Positions 34,620 to 44,700 of a stretch of DNA of 64,000 nt are shown piece after piece (position 1 is the first letter of the stretch; each line of letters opens with the position of its first letter). Below the pieces are notes generated by a model. The model worked only from the letters and a program-made list of their open reading frames with translations, did not search any database and had not been told where the DNA came from. The position numbers and the translations under genes were made by a program. Origin of the DNA: DASXUX01 sp036504595 (GTDB taxonomy: Bacteria; Planctomycetota; SZUA-567; H5-PLA8); assembly GCA_036504595.1 (NCBI GenBank), contig DASXUX010000097.1:124001-188000 (forward strand), written 5' to 3'.

Positions 34620-35651
34620 ATGAGCGTCATCGTAAACGAACCCATTCAGCAGCCGACGAAGGACGAACTGGCGCTGGCCGAGAAACTTTCCGCTGCGCGC
34701 AACGTGCTCACTGAAGAAGTGCACAAGCTGATCGTCGGGCAGGACGAAGTGATCGAGCAGCTTCTGCTGGCGATATTTTGCCGCGGGCATTGCTTGATGG
34801 TTGGCGTGCCAGGCCTCGCCAAGACCGCCATCGTCAACACGCTTGGCAAAGCGCTCAGCCTGAAGTTCTCCCGCGTCCAGTTCACGCCGGACTTGATGCC
34901 CAGCGACATTACGGGAACCGACATCGTCCAGGAAGATCCGGATAGCGGCCGGCGCATCACTGAGTTCCTTCCCGGCCCCATTTTTAACAACATCATTCTC
35001 GCCGATGAGATCAATCGCACGCCGCCGAAGACGCAGGCCGCGTTGCTCGAAGCCATGCAGGAACATCGCGTGACGGTTGGCAATAAGACATACTCGCTGC
35101 CCGAACCGTTCTTCGTGCTCGCCACGCAAAATCCCATCGAGCAGGAAGGAACGTATCCGCTGCCCGAGGCGCAGCTCGACCGTTTCATGTTCCTGGTGAA
35201 AGTCGGCTATCCGGACCGCAACGAGGAATTGCAGATCATGCGGCGCACCACCAGCGCCTACAGCGCGCAGCTCAAGCCCGTTTTCAACGGGGACGAACTG
35301 CTCGGTCTGCAGGAAATCGTGCGCAAAGTTCCGGTCGCCGATCACGTGTACGCATTCGCCGTGGACCTGGTGCGCGTCACGCGCGTGTCGGAAGGCTACG
35401 CCGCTCCAGAGGTCAAGCGCTGGCTGGACTGGGGCGCCGGTCCGCGCGCGTCACAGTATCTGCTGCTGGGCGCCAAGGCTCGCGCGCTGCTGCATGGCCG
35501 TTTCCACGCGACGATCGAGGACATCGTCGCCATCGCCAAACCCGTGCTGCGCCACCGCATGGTTCTGAACTTCGCCGCTGAAAGCGAAGGCTTGACCACT
35601 GATCTGATCATCGAACGCTTGTTGGAACAGAGTCAGAAGACAGCGAAGTGA
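34620..35651 (+). CDS. moxR: MoxR-family AAA+ ATPase
   Basis: The 343-residue protein has Walker A GVPGLAKT, Walker B NIILADEINRTPPKTQ, LATQNPIEQEGTYPLPEAQLDRFMF and the C-terminal lid. It is the first gene of a MoxR-DUF58-BatA-VWA set, where the ATPase is thought to remodel VWA-domain partners at the membrane. GAGCGAGGCAG lies upstream of ATG 34620. Confidence 0.95.
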   Translation: MSVIVNEPIQQPTKDELALAEKLSAARNVLTEEVHKLIVGQDEVIEQLLLAIFCRGHCLMVGVPGLAKTAIVNTLGKALSLKFSRVQFTPDLMPSDITGTDIVQEDPDSGRRITEFLPGPIFNNIILADEINRTPPKTQAALLEAMQEHRVTVGNKTYSLPEPFFVLATQNPIEQEGTYPLPEAQLDRFMFLVKVGYPDRNEELQIMRRTTSAYSAQLKPVFNGDELLGLQEIVRKVPVADHVYAFAVDLVRVTRVSEGYAAPEVKRWLDWGAGPRASQYLLLGAKARALLHGRFHATIEDIVAIAKPVLRHRMVLNFAAESEGLTTDLIIERLLEQSQKTAK

Positions 35652-35795
35652 AGCACGAAGTACGAAGGGCGAAGGTCCAAGTTCGAAGTGTGGCTCTGAT
35701 AGCGGAAAGGAAGCGAGGCACGAAGTGCGAAGGATGAACGGAGGCTGCCAATCGAGGCCTCGTTCGCACTTCGCACTTCGTACTTCGCACTTCCC
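35649..35795. repeat. Hairpin repeat, phrase CACGAAGTACGAAG
   Basis: The left side repeats GAAGCACGAAGTACGAAGG and GCACGAAGTGCGAAGG (35651-35738). The right arm (35762-35793) repeats the complement TTCGCACTTCGTACTTCGCAC. It fills the gap between moxR and the DUF58 gene. Confidence 0.88.
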
Positions 35796-35798
35796 AAG

Positions 35799-36692
35799 AT
35801 GACCGAAGCGCGAGAACTGATCGACGACCGCGTCATGCAGCGGGTCTCCCACCTGCGCTTGGTCGCGCGCACGGTGGTGCAGAGCTTCATCACCGGCCAA
35901 CACCGAAGCGTTTACAAAGGCTTCAGCGTCGAGTTCGCTCAACACCGTCAGTACACGCGCGGCGATGAACTGCGCCACATCGACTGGAAAGTCTTCGGCA
36001 AAACCGACCGCCTGTTCGTCAAACAATACGAAGAGGAAACGAATCTGCGCGCCACGCTGGTTCTGGACGCCAGCGGCAGCATGCTTTACCACGGGTCCGG
36101 TGAGACGAAGTTCGACTACGCGCGTAAAGTCGCCGCGGCGCTCGCCTACCTGATGGTCAGTCAGCAGGATTCCGTTGGCCTGGCCACCTTCGACACCCAA
36201 GTTCGGCAGCACATCCCGCCGCGTTCGACGAGCGGACATCTCAACACGGTTTTTGGGGCGCTCGCCGCGACAGACGCGAAAGGCGAGACAAATCTTGCGC
36301 CGATTCTGCAGGATCTCAGCGCGCAGCTTAAGCGCCGTGGCCTGGTGATTATTCTCTCTGACTGTTTTGCTCCGATTGAGGATCTGACGCACGCGCTTGG
36401 CCACTTCCACCACAAGCGCCACGAAGTCATCTTGCTGCAAATTCTCGACCCGAACGAAATCACGTTTCCGTTCGACAACGTTGCGGAGTTCCGCAGTCTG
36501 GAAAACACGTCGCATAAGCTGCGGTTGGATGCTCCACGCGTGCGCAAGCATTATCTGGAACGGCTGGAGCGTTTCGTGCGGCTGCTTCGCGAAGCGTGCC
36601 ACCGTTTTCATTACGACCACGTGATGCTGCAGACGGACCAGCCCTTTGATCGCGCATTGTGCGAGTACCTGCTGCGGCGCAGAGAGCGATAA
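35799..36692 (+). CDS. DUF58 (VWA-like) protein
   Basis: The 297-residue protein has the DUF58 signature RGDELRHIDWKVFGKTDRLFVKQYEEE (split here at positions ~55-80) and a VWA-type metal site VLDASGSM near residue 89. DUF58 proteins are regular partners of MoxR ATPases. The upstream gap is a repeat; the stop TAA abuts the ATG of the next gene directly. Confidence 0.92.
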   Translation: MTEARELIDDRVMQRVSHLRLVARTVVQSFITGQHRSVYKGFSVEFAQHRQYTRGDELRHIDWKVFGKTDRLFVKQYEEETNLRATLVLDASGSMLYHGSGETKFDYARKVAAALAYLMVSQQDSVGLATFDTQVRQHIPPRSTSGHLNTVFGALAATDAKGETNLAPILQDLSAQLKRRGLVIILSDCFAPIEDLTHALGHFHHKRHEVILLQILDPNEITFPFDNVAEFRSLENTSHKLRLDAPRVRKHYLERLERFVRLLREACHRFHYDHVMLQTDQPFDRALCEYLLRRRER

Positions 36693-38897
36693 ATGGTCTT
36701 CCTGAACCTCATCCTCGCCGGTGGTCTGGTCGCCGTCAGCGCGCCGATCATCATCCACTTGCTGCATCGCAGCCGCGTGGTGCCCCACGATTGGGGCGCG
36801 ATGATGTTTCTCGAAGAGTTGCTTGCCGAACGCGCGCGCCGTTTGCGCATGCAGGAGATTATTCTGCTCCTGGTGCGAGCCCTGATCGTGGGCTGCCTGG
36901 CGCTCGCGTTGATGCGGCCGGCTTTGCAGTCGCGCACGGCGGGCGTTCGAGCTAAAGACGTGCGGACCAGCGCGGTTCTGCTGCTCGATGATTCATATTC
37001 GATGAACGCGGGCCGCGGCCGCAGCGGCTGGACTGAAGCGAAAGACGAAGCGCTCAAGTACATTAACACCCTGCAGCGCGGCGACGACGTGGCCGTGATG
37101 TTCACCTCATCCGCTGGAAAGGCGCCCACGGCGGCGGCGCTGTACGATCTGGAACACGCCAAAGACATCGTCCAGCAGGCGAAAGTGCAGCATGACAAAG
37201 CCGATCTGCCGCGCGCGCTGGGCGCGGCCTTGCAGCAGCTTGAATGCCAGCACAACCCGCGGCGCGAACTCGTTCTTTTGACGGACATGCAGGCGGCCGG
37301 TTGGGATCTGGGCGATGGCGCCCGCTGGTCGTTCCTGGCCAACACCGTTCGCTCCAGCCGCGTGAAGCCGTCTATTGTCATCGCCGGTACGCCCGACGCG
37401 CGGCCCAACAATATTGCGCTGCTGGGGCTGGAGCCATCGCGGCAGGTTGTCGATTGTTTCAGCACTGTCGCCTTTAACGTCACCGTCGCCAACACAGGCC
37501 CCGAACCGCTGAAGGACGCGAGCGTCTCCTTTAGTGTCGATAACGCGCCCAAGGCCACGCGTACCGTCACGCTCGCTCCCGGCGCGCGGGAAGTTGTGCA
37601 GTTCGAGCACAAGTTCGACCGTCCGGGCTCGCACTATATTTCCTGCAAAGCACGCTCGATGCTCGACGCGCTGGACGACGACAATGATCTCTACTACAGC
37701 GTCGTGGTAATCGATCGGCTGCCCGTTCTAGTGATCGATGGCGACCGCAAAGAGCGAGCGCTCGGCAGCGAAACCGATTTTCTGCGCATGGCGCTCTCGC
37801 CGAGGGACAATGACGATCCGCAGTGGCGAACCGTCATCGAAACTACCATCATTGCGCCGACCGATTTGCGGTACACCGATCTATCGAAGTTCCGCGTGAT
37901 CGCGCTGGCGAATGTCGCCGCATTGCCGGCCACCGCGGTTTCGGACATCGAACGGTTCGTCGTCGCCGGCGGAGGCCTGATGATCGCGCTCGGCGATCGC
38001 GTGCAGGCAGCCGTCTACAATCGCGATCTCTTCCGCCAAGGCGCCGGCTTGTTGCCCGTTCCATTGAAAAGCATCACGAAGATCGCGGAAGCACCGTCGA
38101 CTGCCGCGCCGCGCCTCGTCGCCTCAGAAGTGGAAAAGAAAGCGTCGCCCGCTGTTCACTTGGCAAGCATCAACTCCAAAGTTCCCGCGCTCGATCTCTT
38201 CCGCCCTGAAAAGGGGCAGGACTGGTCGAAGGCGCGCATTCGCGCACATTACTCCACCAGCGCGCCGGGCGAAAATGTGCGCGTGCTGGCGACGTACTCC
38301 AACGGCGAAGCCGCGCTGGTGCAGAAGCAGCTCGGCGAAGGAAAGGTTCTGCTCCTCACAACGGCCGTGGATCTGGACTGGTCCGATCTACCGATTCATC
38401 CGTTCTACGTGCCGCTGATGCAGAACCTTGTTTTCGATCTCGCCTCCGCGGTGATTCCTCCGCGCAATCTGCCGGTCGGCCAAACGCTCGCGCATGCCGT
38501 CACTGGTTCGGCTGCGCTCAAGCCGCACGTCATGTATCCGCCAAACGATGAACCGGCCGTCATGCGCATGCAGCGGCAGGGACAGCTTTCGATCTTCACA
38601 CAGGAGACCACACGCGTGCCGGGGCTTTACACCGTGTTGGCGGAAGGCGCTCCGCCGGAGGAGCGCGTCTTCTACACGGTCACGGCCGACCGGTCCGAAT
38701 CTGAACTCGGTCATCTAAGCCCCGCCGATTGCCAGCGCCTGGAGCGCGATATGGGCGCCCGATTCGCGCCGGACTGGTCCGCGCTGGCGAGATTGATTCA
38801 ACTAGACGCGGGCGGCTATGAGATTTCTGCGTTCCTGATTTTCGCGGCGTTGGCATTGTGCTTCGTTGAAATTTACCTGACGCGGAGGTGGGCATGA
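36693..38897 (+). CDS. BatA/VWA-domain membrane protein
   Basis: The 734-residue protein has an N-terminal BatA-type region with two membrane segments (~4-26 and 55-78), a VWA domain beginning LLLDDSYSMN (MIDAS D-x-S-x-S, near residue 98), CARDB-like and GATase-like middle regions, and a C-terminal membrane segment (~711-731). It is expected to expose its VWA domain outside the cytoplasmic membrane and to bind protein partners. It starts one base after the DUF58 stop and overlaps the next start (ATGA). Confidence 0.9.
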   Translation: MVFLNLILAGGLVAVSAPIIIHLLHRSRVVPHDWGAMMFLEELLAERARRLRMQEIILLLVRALIVGCLALALMRPALQSRTAGVRAKDVRTSAVLLLDDSYSMNAGRGRSGWTEAKDEALKYINTLQRGDDVAVMFTSSAGKAPTAAALYDLEHAKDIVQQAKVQHDKADLPRALGAALQQLECQHNPRRELVLLTDMQAAGWDLGDGARWSFLANTVRSSRVKPSIVIAGTPDARPNNIALLGLEPSRQVVDCFSTVAFNVTVANTGPEPLKDASVSFSVDNAPKATRTVTLAPGAREVVQFEHKFDRPGSHYISCKARSMLDALDDDNDLYYSVVVIDRLPVLVIDGDRKERALGSETDFLRMALSPRDNDDPQWRTVIETTIIAPTDLRYTDLSKFRVIALANVAALPATAVSDIERFVVAGGGLMIALGDRVQAAVYNRDLFRQGAGLLPVPLKSITKIAEAPSTAAPRLVASEVEKKASPAVHLASINSKVPALDLFRPEKGQDWSKARIRAHYSTSAPGENVRVLATYSNGEAALVQKQLGEGKVLLLTTAVDLDWSDLPIHPFYVPLMQNLVFDLASAVIPPRNLPVGQTLAHAVTGSAALKPHVMYPPNDEPAVMRMQRQGQLSIFTQETTRVPGLYTVLAEGAPPEERVFYTVTADRSESELGHLSPADCQRLERDMGARFAPDWSALARLIQLDAGGYEISAFLIFAALALCFVEIYLTRRWA

Positions 38898-41737
38898 ACG
38901 CCGCGCCAGCGATGGGACTCAAGCTGATTCTGACGGGCTATGCCGCGTGGCTGATCGTGCCGCTGGCGGTGCTGCTGGCGCTGTTGATCGCGCGCTTGTA
39001 TCTGCGCGAGACGCTGGCGTTCGGTAAACGCGGCTTCTGGCTGCGAATGCTACGTGTTGGTGTCGTCGTGACGCTGACGCTGCTGCTTTCGCAGCCGATC
39101 ATCCAGCGTGTGACGGCGAAGACCGAGCCGCCGGTGGTCGTCGTGCTGCGCGACCGCTCGGCCAGCATGTTCGTTCACGACAAGCATGAACCGGCGGAAA
39201 AGAAAATCCGGACGGCGATCATGCTGGGCTGGCTGGACGCCGGCCTGCGCGACGTGAAGGCTTCGCAGGCAGCAAGCGAACTGAATGCAGCGCAGAACAC
39301 GGCCGAAGTCACACTCGGCGGCGTGCGTCAGGCTTTGCAGCAGCTTCAGGAAAGCGGCGCCAGCGCTGATCGAGTGAGTGAAGTGAAGCGAAATCTTGGC
39401 ACGGTTTCTGCCGCGGTGCAACGCGCCGGCGGATTCCTCGCTTCGGCGCCGCTAGATGGCCCGCAGCTCGGGACGCTGGCGACAAAATGTGCCGAGACGG
39501 CGCAATGTCTGCAGAAGGATTTCGGCGACACACCCACGGGTGCGAGTGACGCGCGACGCTATCTGCTCGACAAATCGCAGTCGGTAAAAATGTTGAAACA
39601 GGATCTGACGAAACTCGCGGTCTCCGCACAGCAGCTTCAGGACCGCGTGGATCGCGCGCTGGCCGAAAGCGGCAAGCCGGCCGTGAAAGCCGCGCTCGAT
39701 CGGTTCGACAAAACGGATCGCTTTACGTTGCTCAAACAGGTGCTCGAAAAAGCGGCAGGACCGTCAAGCGGGGAGCAATGCCGTGTGGTGGCGTACGACA
39801 TCGACACCGATTTGCGAAGCCCGGACCGAGAGCACCCAGACGATGAGAAGACGGCCGCCACGGTTCCGGCACGCGGCCGTAAGGGCGCACTGCCTCCAGA
39901 TGATGCAAAAGCTGAAAAGCCGGACGAGCGCAGCGCTTTCACGTCGGATCTCCGCAATTCCGATACGGACCTGGCAACACCGCTGCTGCGATTGGCTGAA
40001 CGCCACGCGCAGGACACGATCGCCGCGGTGGTGCTGTGCAGCGATGGCCGCCATACAACCGGGCCTTCGCCAGAAGACGCCGCGCGTGCGATGGCCGCTC
40101 GCGGCACGCCTGTGCATACGCTGGGAGTCGGGAGCATCGAGCCACCGCCGGATATCTGCGTCGCGCGCCTGGACGGAACGCTCTCGGTCTTTCTGGAAGA
40201 GACGATTCGCCTGACCGCGCACATCAAGACGGTCGGCTGCAAAGGCAAGAAGTGCGACCTTGTCCTGAGCCGCGGTGAAAAGGAACTGCAGCGCCGGGCG
40301 ATCACGATCTCGCAGGACGGCTGGCTGCATCAACCGTTTGATCTTACGGCCGACCTGGCCGGGCCGAACGCGTTCACCGCGTCCATTGTGCCGCTGCCGG
40401 ACGAGACGCTGACGACAAACAACAGCGCCAGCGCGGTTGTGGACGTCGCGAACGACAAGCTGAAAGTGCTGGTCGTCGATGAGATGCCGCGCTGGGAAAT
40501 GCGCTACGTGGCCAGCATGTTGCGCCGCGAGCGCAAGATGAACCTGACGGAACGCTGGCTGACGACCACCGAAGTGCTCAACCCGCGCGCGAAAGCTCTG
40601 CCCGACGAACAGAAATCGCTCGAAGAATACGACATTATCGTGCTGGGCGACCTCGCCGCCGAACGCCTCGACGACGCAACGCAGAAGCGGCTGGCAAAGT
40701 ACGTCGCGGACGCGGGTGGATTCCTGGTGGTCATTGCGGGGCCGAGAGCCATGCCGCGGGCCTACGCAACTGGGCCGTTGGCAGACCTGCTTCCGATTCG
40801 GCAGCAAATGCCGCTCGGCGTGGGCGCGACGATTGGTCTGCCCGGAAGTATCGAGCCGGCGGCGACGCGCGTAAAGCTGGCCGAAGGCAGCCACAGCGAG
40901 ATTGTGCGAGTGTTGCGCGACCCGGCGCTGAATGAACAGCTTTGGCCGGCGCTGCCGGAGCTGCCCTGGATTGCTCGCCCTGCATTTGCCAAGCCTGGCG
41001 CGACAACCCTGCTGTGCGCCGACGACGCGCGCAAGGACGCGGTGGTGGCGATTCACAACTACGGCGCTGGCCGAGTGCTGTACTGCGGCAGTGACAACAC
41101 CTGGCGCTGGCGCTACAAGGTCGGCGATCGGGTTCATACCGTGTTCTGGGCGCAAGCCGTGCGCTGGGGCGTGAGCAACCGGCTGGCGGGCAGCGAGCGC
41201 CTGAAAGCCGGCGTGGACCGCCGCGAAATCCGGCCCGGCGACAATCTGGAAGTGATCGCTCGCCCGCGCGATAAGGAAGGGCACGCGGTCACTGGCGCGA
41301 CCGTCATCGCCGAACTCGGCGACCGTTCACGGCCGCAGCGTGTGCAGCTTCAGCCGGTTGCCGACAGCGGCGGGCTTTACCGCGGCACGCTGCAGAATCT
41401 CGGCGCGGGCGTGCACAGCGTGGCCGTCACGGTGAGTTCGCCGGACTTCGAAGGCATCGTCACAGAGTTGCAGGTGATCGCGCGCGAACTCACGGGCCAG
41501 GAAGGAGTCGAGCTTTCGCGCGATGCATCGCGGCTGACTACGATTGCTGGAGCGGGCAGCGGCCGATACGCCGATCTTCTCGACGCGCCGCAGTTGTTCA
41601 AGGACCTCGCCGGTCAGAGCCGGCAACGCACGGTGGAAGACACGTTCGAGATGTGGTCGTCGTATTACGCGCTGATTTTCGTCGTCCTGTTACTGGTAAC
41701 AGAATGGCTGCTTCGGAAACGCCTGGGGCTGGTGTGA
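38894..41737 (+). CDS. VWA / GATase-like membrane protein with coiled-coil insertion
   Basis: The 947-residue protein has two N-terminal membrane segments and VVVVLRDRSASM (MIDAS start, ~residue 84). A ~280-residue helical coiled-coil insertion separates this from the rest of the VWA domain (TIAAVVLCSDGRHTTG, ~residue 378). A GATase1-like region (~530-720) and a C-terminal membrane segment (~921-942) follow. GGAGGTGG precedes ATG 38894. The long insertion inside a VWA domain is unusual. It overlaps the next gene by one base. Confidence 0.88.
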   Translation: MNAAPAMGLKLILTGYAAWLIVPLAVLLALLIARLYLRETLAFGKRGFWLRMLRVGVVVTLTLLLSQPIIQRVTAKTEPPVVVVLRDRSASMFVHDKHEPAEKKIRTAIMLGWLDAGLRDVKASQAASELNAAQNTAEVTLGGVRQALQQLQESGASADRVSEVKRNLGTVSAAVQRAGGFLASAPLDGPQLGTLATKCAETAQCLQKDFGDTPTGASDARRYLLDKSQSVKMLKQDLTKLAVSAQQLQDRVDRALAESGKPAVKAALDRFDKTDRFTLLKQVLEKAAGPSSGEQCRVVAYDIDTDLRSPDREHPDDEKTAATVPARGRKGALPPDDAKAEKPDERSAFTSDLRNSDTDLATPLLRLAERHAQDTIAAVVLCSDGRHTTGPSPEDAARAMAARGTPVHTLGVGSIEPPPDICVARLDGTLSVFLEETIRLTAHIKTVGCKGKKCDLVLSRGEKELQRRAITISQDGWLHQPFDLTADLAGPNAFTASIVPLPDETLTTNNSASAVVDVANDKLKVLVVDEMPRWEMRYVASMLRRERKMNLTERWLTTTEVLNPRAKALPDEQKSLEEYDIIVLGDLAAERLDDATQKRLAKYVADAGGFLVVIAGPRAMPRAYATGPLADLLPIRQQMPLGVGATIGLPGSIEPAATRVKLAEGSHSEIVRVLRDPALNEQLWPALPELPWIARPAFAKPGATTLLCADDARKDAVVAIHNYGAGRVLYCGSDNTWRWRYKVGDRVHTVFWAQAVRWGVSNRLAGSERLKAGVDRREIRPGDNLEVIARPRDKEGHAVTGATVIAELGDRSRPQRVQLQPVADSGGLYRGTLQNLGAGVHSVAVTVSSPDFEGIVTELQVIARELTGQEGVELSRDASRLTTIAGAGSGRYADLLDAPQLFKDLAGQSRQRTVEDTFEMWSSYYALIFVVLLLVTEWLLRKRLGLV

Positions 41738-44700
41738 TGATTGGGAATCCGGATATGAAACCACAGCCGAGCGCGGACGAACGCAAAGACGGGTCCACCG
41801 TTCTTCTGCGCAAGGACAAGTCCACTCTTCTTCAGAAGCTGCGGCCGTCTGCCGTCGCAGCTCAACGCCTTGAAGTGCCCGTGCCTGTCGCGACTGCGCT
41901 GCGGCGCTTTGCCGATGCGTCCCGGCGTCTGGCGGTGTGGGCCAGCGCGGCGTGGACGATCGCGGCGCTGGTGCTGCTCTTCACGGTGATTGCTCTGGCC
42001 GACCGCTTCCAGCTTATCGACGACTCCGGGCGCCGCGCTTCGGCGCTGCTCGCGTATGTTTGTGTTCTGGGGTTGCTCAGTGCGCTTCTGTTCCGAGCCC
42101 TGCGGCGGCGCACGCCGGCGGAAATCGCGCTGGTTCTGGAATCGCGCATTTCGGGCGGGGACGTAAAGGAGCGCATTTCCACGACGGTCGAACTTGCGGA
42201 ACGAAGTCAGGCGCTCGCGAAGAATCCAGATGAGGGGAACGAAGGCGTTTCCACCGCGCTGATCGGCCGCGTCGCCGACGAAGCGGCGGCGCTCGTGCAA
42301 GGATTGAAGATCGAGGATCTGCCGGAGAGCCGGCCTGCGCTGCGCGCTGGAAAAGCCGCGGCGGCGCTGCTTGGAGCGATGCTGGCGCTGTGCATCCTGC
42401 CATCTCTGCACATGGCCACGCTGTACGCGCGCGCGCTGGTTCCGTGGCGGCACATTCAGCGGCCCAGCAACACACGGCTGGCGGTGCTGCCCGGCGATTC
42501 GCGCGTGGTGGAAGGCGCGGCGATCGACGTCGAAGCGCAGCTCAGCGGCCAGCCGGCCAATTCGGTGTTTGTCGAAACGCGCGAGAAAGGCGCGAAAGAC
42601 TGGAACTCGCAGATCATGGAGCGCAGCGGCGAGCATGAGCAGCGCTTCACGCTCAAAGTGGGGCCGATGCGAGCGGGATTGGATTACCGCGTGCGAGCCG
42701 GCGACGGACTTTCGCCGGAATATCGCATCACCGTTCTGCCGCGGCCGGAGATCGCAGGGCTGAGCATCACCGTGCGCTATCCGGCTTACACGAAAATGCC
42801 GCCGGAGACCTTCGAACGGCTCACTGGCGATCTGTCCGTGTTGAAGGGCTCGCGCGTGTCGCTGAACCTCAAATCCAGCACGGCGCTTTCGGCCGCGGTG
42901 CTCGAATTCTCCGACGAGCGCAAGATCTCGATGGCCGTCGAGAAAACTGTTGCGAAGGGCGGCTTTGAAGTCACCGAAGACAGCCAGTACCGCGTGCAAC
43001 TGCGCTCGGATGAAGGCGTCTGCAATCCCGATGCGCCGCTGTTCGCGATCCGCGCGATACCCGATTGCCCGCCGCAGGTCACCGTCATTACGCCGGTCTC
43101 CGATGAAACGGTCGATCCGGCGCGGCTGGTGACGCTGGAGTCGCGCGCTGAGGACGATTTCGGCATCACGTCCATGCGGCTGGTCGTGCGCTCCGAGCAG
43201 ACCAACAACAGCGTTACGCTGGCGCTCCAGAAGCCCGCGGACGCCGACAAGATATGGCTCGTCGCTCAACCTTGGGATCTGGCCGGTCTGTTTCTGCGCG
43301 ATGGCGACACGGTGACGTACCGAGTCGAAGCGACCGACACGGCCGGAACGGTGGGCAAAAGCGATGAGCGGCGCATGCGCGTGAGCAGCGGCCGGCGCGC
43401 GCCATCCGCGGCGGTGCTCGCTGCGCTTGAGAAAGCGCAAAGTTCCATCGCAAATGCGCGCAAGCTGCTGGCGTCCACGAAAAAAGACGTGAACAACATG
43501 CGGCAACTCTTCCGGCCGGAAGACACCGGCTATCAGGCCGCTGAACGGCTGCTGCTGGGCGAGTCTATTCAGCGCGTGGCGCGGCAGACGCAAAACGCCT
43601 CCGAGGTGCTCGGCAAAGTTGCGCCGGACGCCGAGGCTGGGCCGTTCCGCGCGTTGCTGACCGCGCTCTCCGGCGCGCTGACGCGCTATGCGACTTCCGA
43701 ACTGCGGCCGCTGGACAGCGCAGCCATTCGCGCGCGGTCGCAGGAGTCGCCGGAGATTGCTCGCGGTCTGGAGACGCTCGTCGCGCAGGCGCCGCTCGTC
43801 GAGGAACGCTTGGCGCTGCTGCATAACGCGACGACCGTTGGGCAGCGCTACGCGGGCTCAATGCTGCTGGAAGACCGGGCGGCGGAAATTCGCGATTGGC
43901 AGCAGAAGATCACGCCGGTCCTGGTCGGCGCGGCGGGGTGGAGCGCGCGCGGGGCGTACACGCCGGGGCTGACGGCGGAATATTACCGTGGCGGCAATTT
44001 CGAAACGCTGGTGCGGCGCACCGTCGAAAATCGCTTCGAGTTGAAGAACAAGGAGCTTCCCGATCTGGGGCGCGAGAACTTCAGCATCCGCTGGAAAGGC
44101 CAGATGCTCGCGCCAAAGGCCGGGCGCTATGTCTTTAGAACCACAGCGGATGACGGCGTGCGGCTGACGCTCGACGCAAACCGCATCATCGATGAATGGC
44201 GCGGGCAGAATCCGACGACGTTTGAAGGCTCCATCGAGTTGACCGAAGGCTGGCACGACATCGTCTTCGAGTTCTATCAGGGCACGGGAACCTACGAGAT
44301 CAACCTGCTGCGCGCGGGACCGCGCATTGCATCCGCACCGATCCCACCCGAACACCTGCGGAACGCGGCGGCATTGATTGGGCCGGCGACCGATAGCGTT
44401 CGCGCCGCGATGGCCAGCGGTGCGACGGAGTCGGCCGTTGATCAGGCGCTCGTGCGCATGCAAACGATGATTCAGGCTGCGCAGAATCTTTCGCCGGAAC
44501 TGACGCGATTGGCGATGCTGCCGCCGGAACCCGACGGCGAAGCGCTGAAGCAGAGCGGCGAGTGGCGGGCGGATGTGACGCGCTGCACGATCGAGTTGCA
44601 GGCGGTGAAGTCGCTTTCACCGCCGCTGGCGTTGCCGATCGGCCAGTGGCAGGAGCACACGGCGGTGCTGGCGCGGCGCTACGTGGAGGTGCGGGCGCGC

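Noticed and set aside
39764..41284. Minus-strand open frame of ~506 codons opposite the VWA/GATase gene
   Set aside because: Composition (Arg/His/Gln-rich) is typical of an antisense shadow, and the plus strand has recognisable domains.
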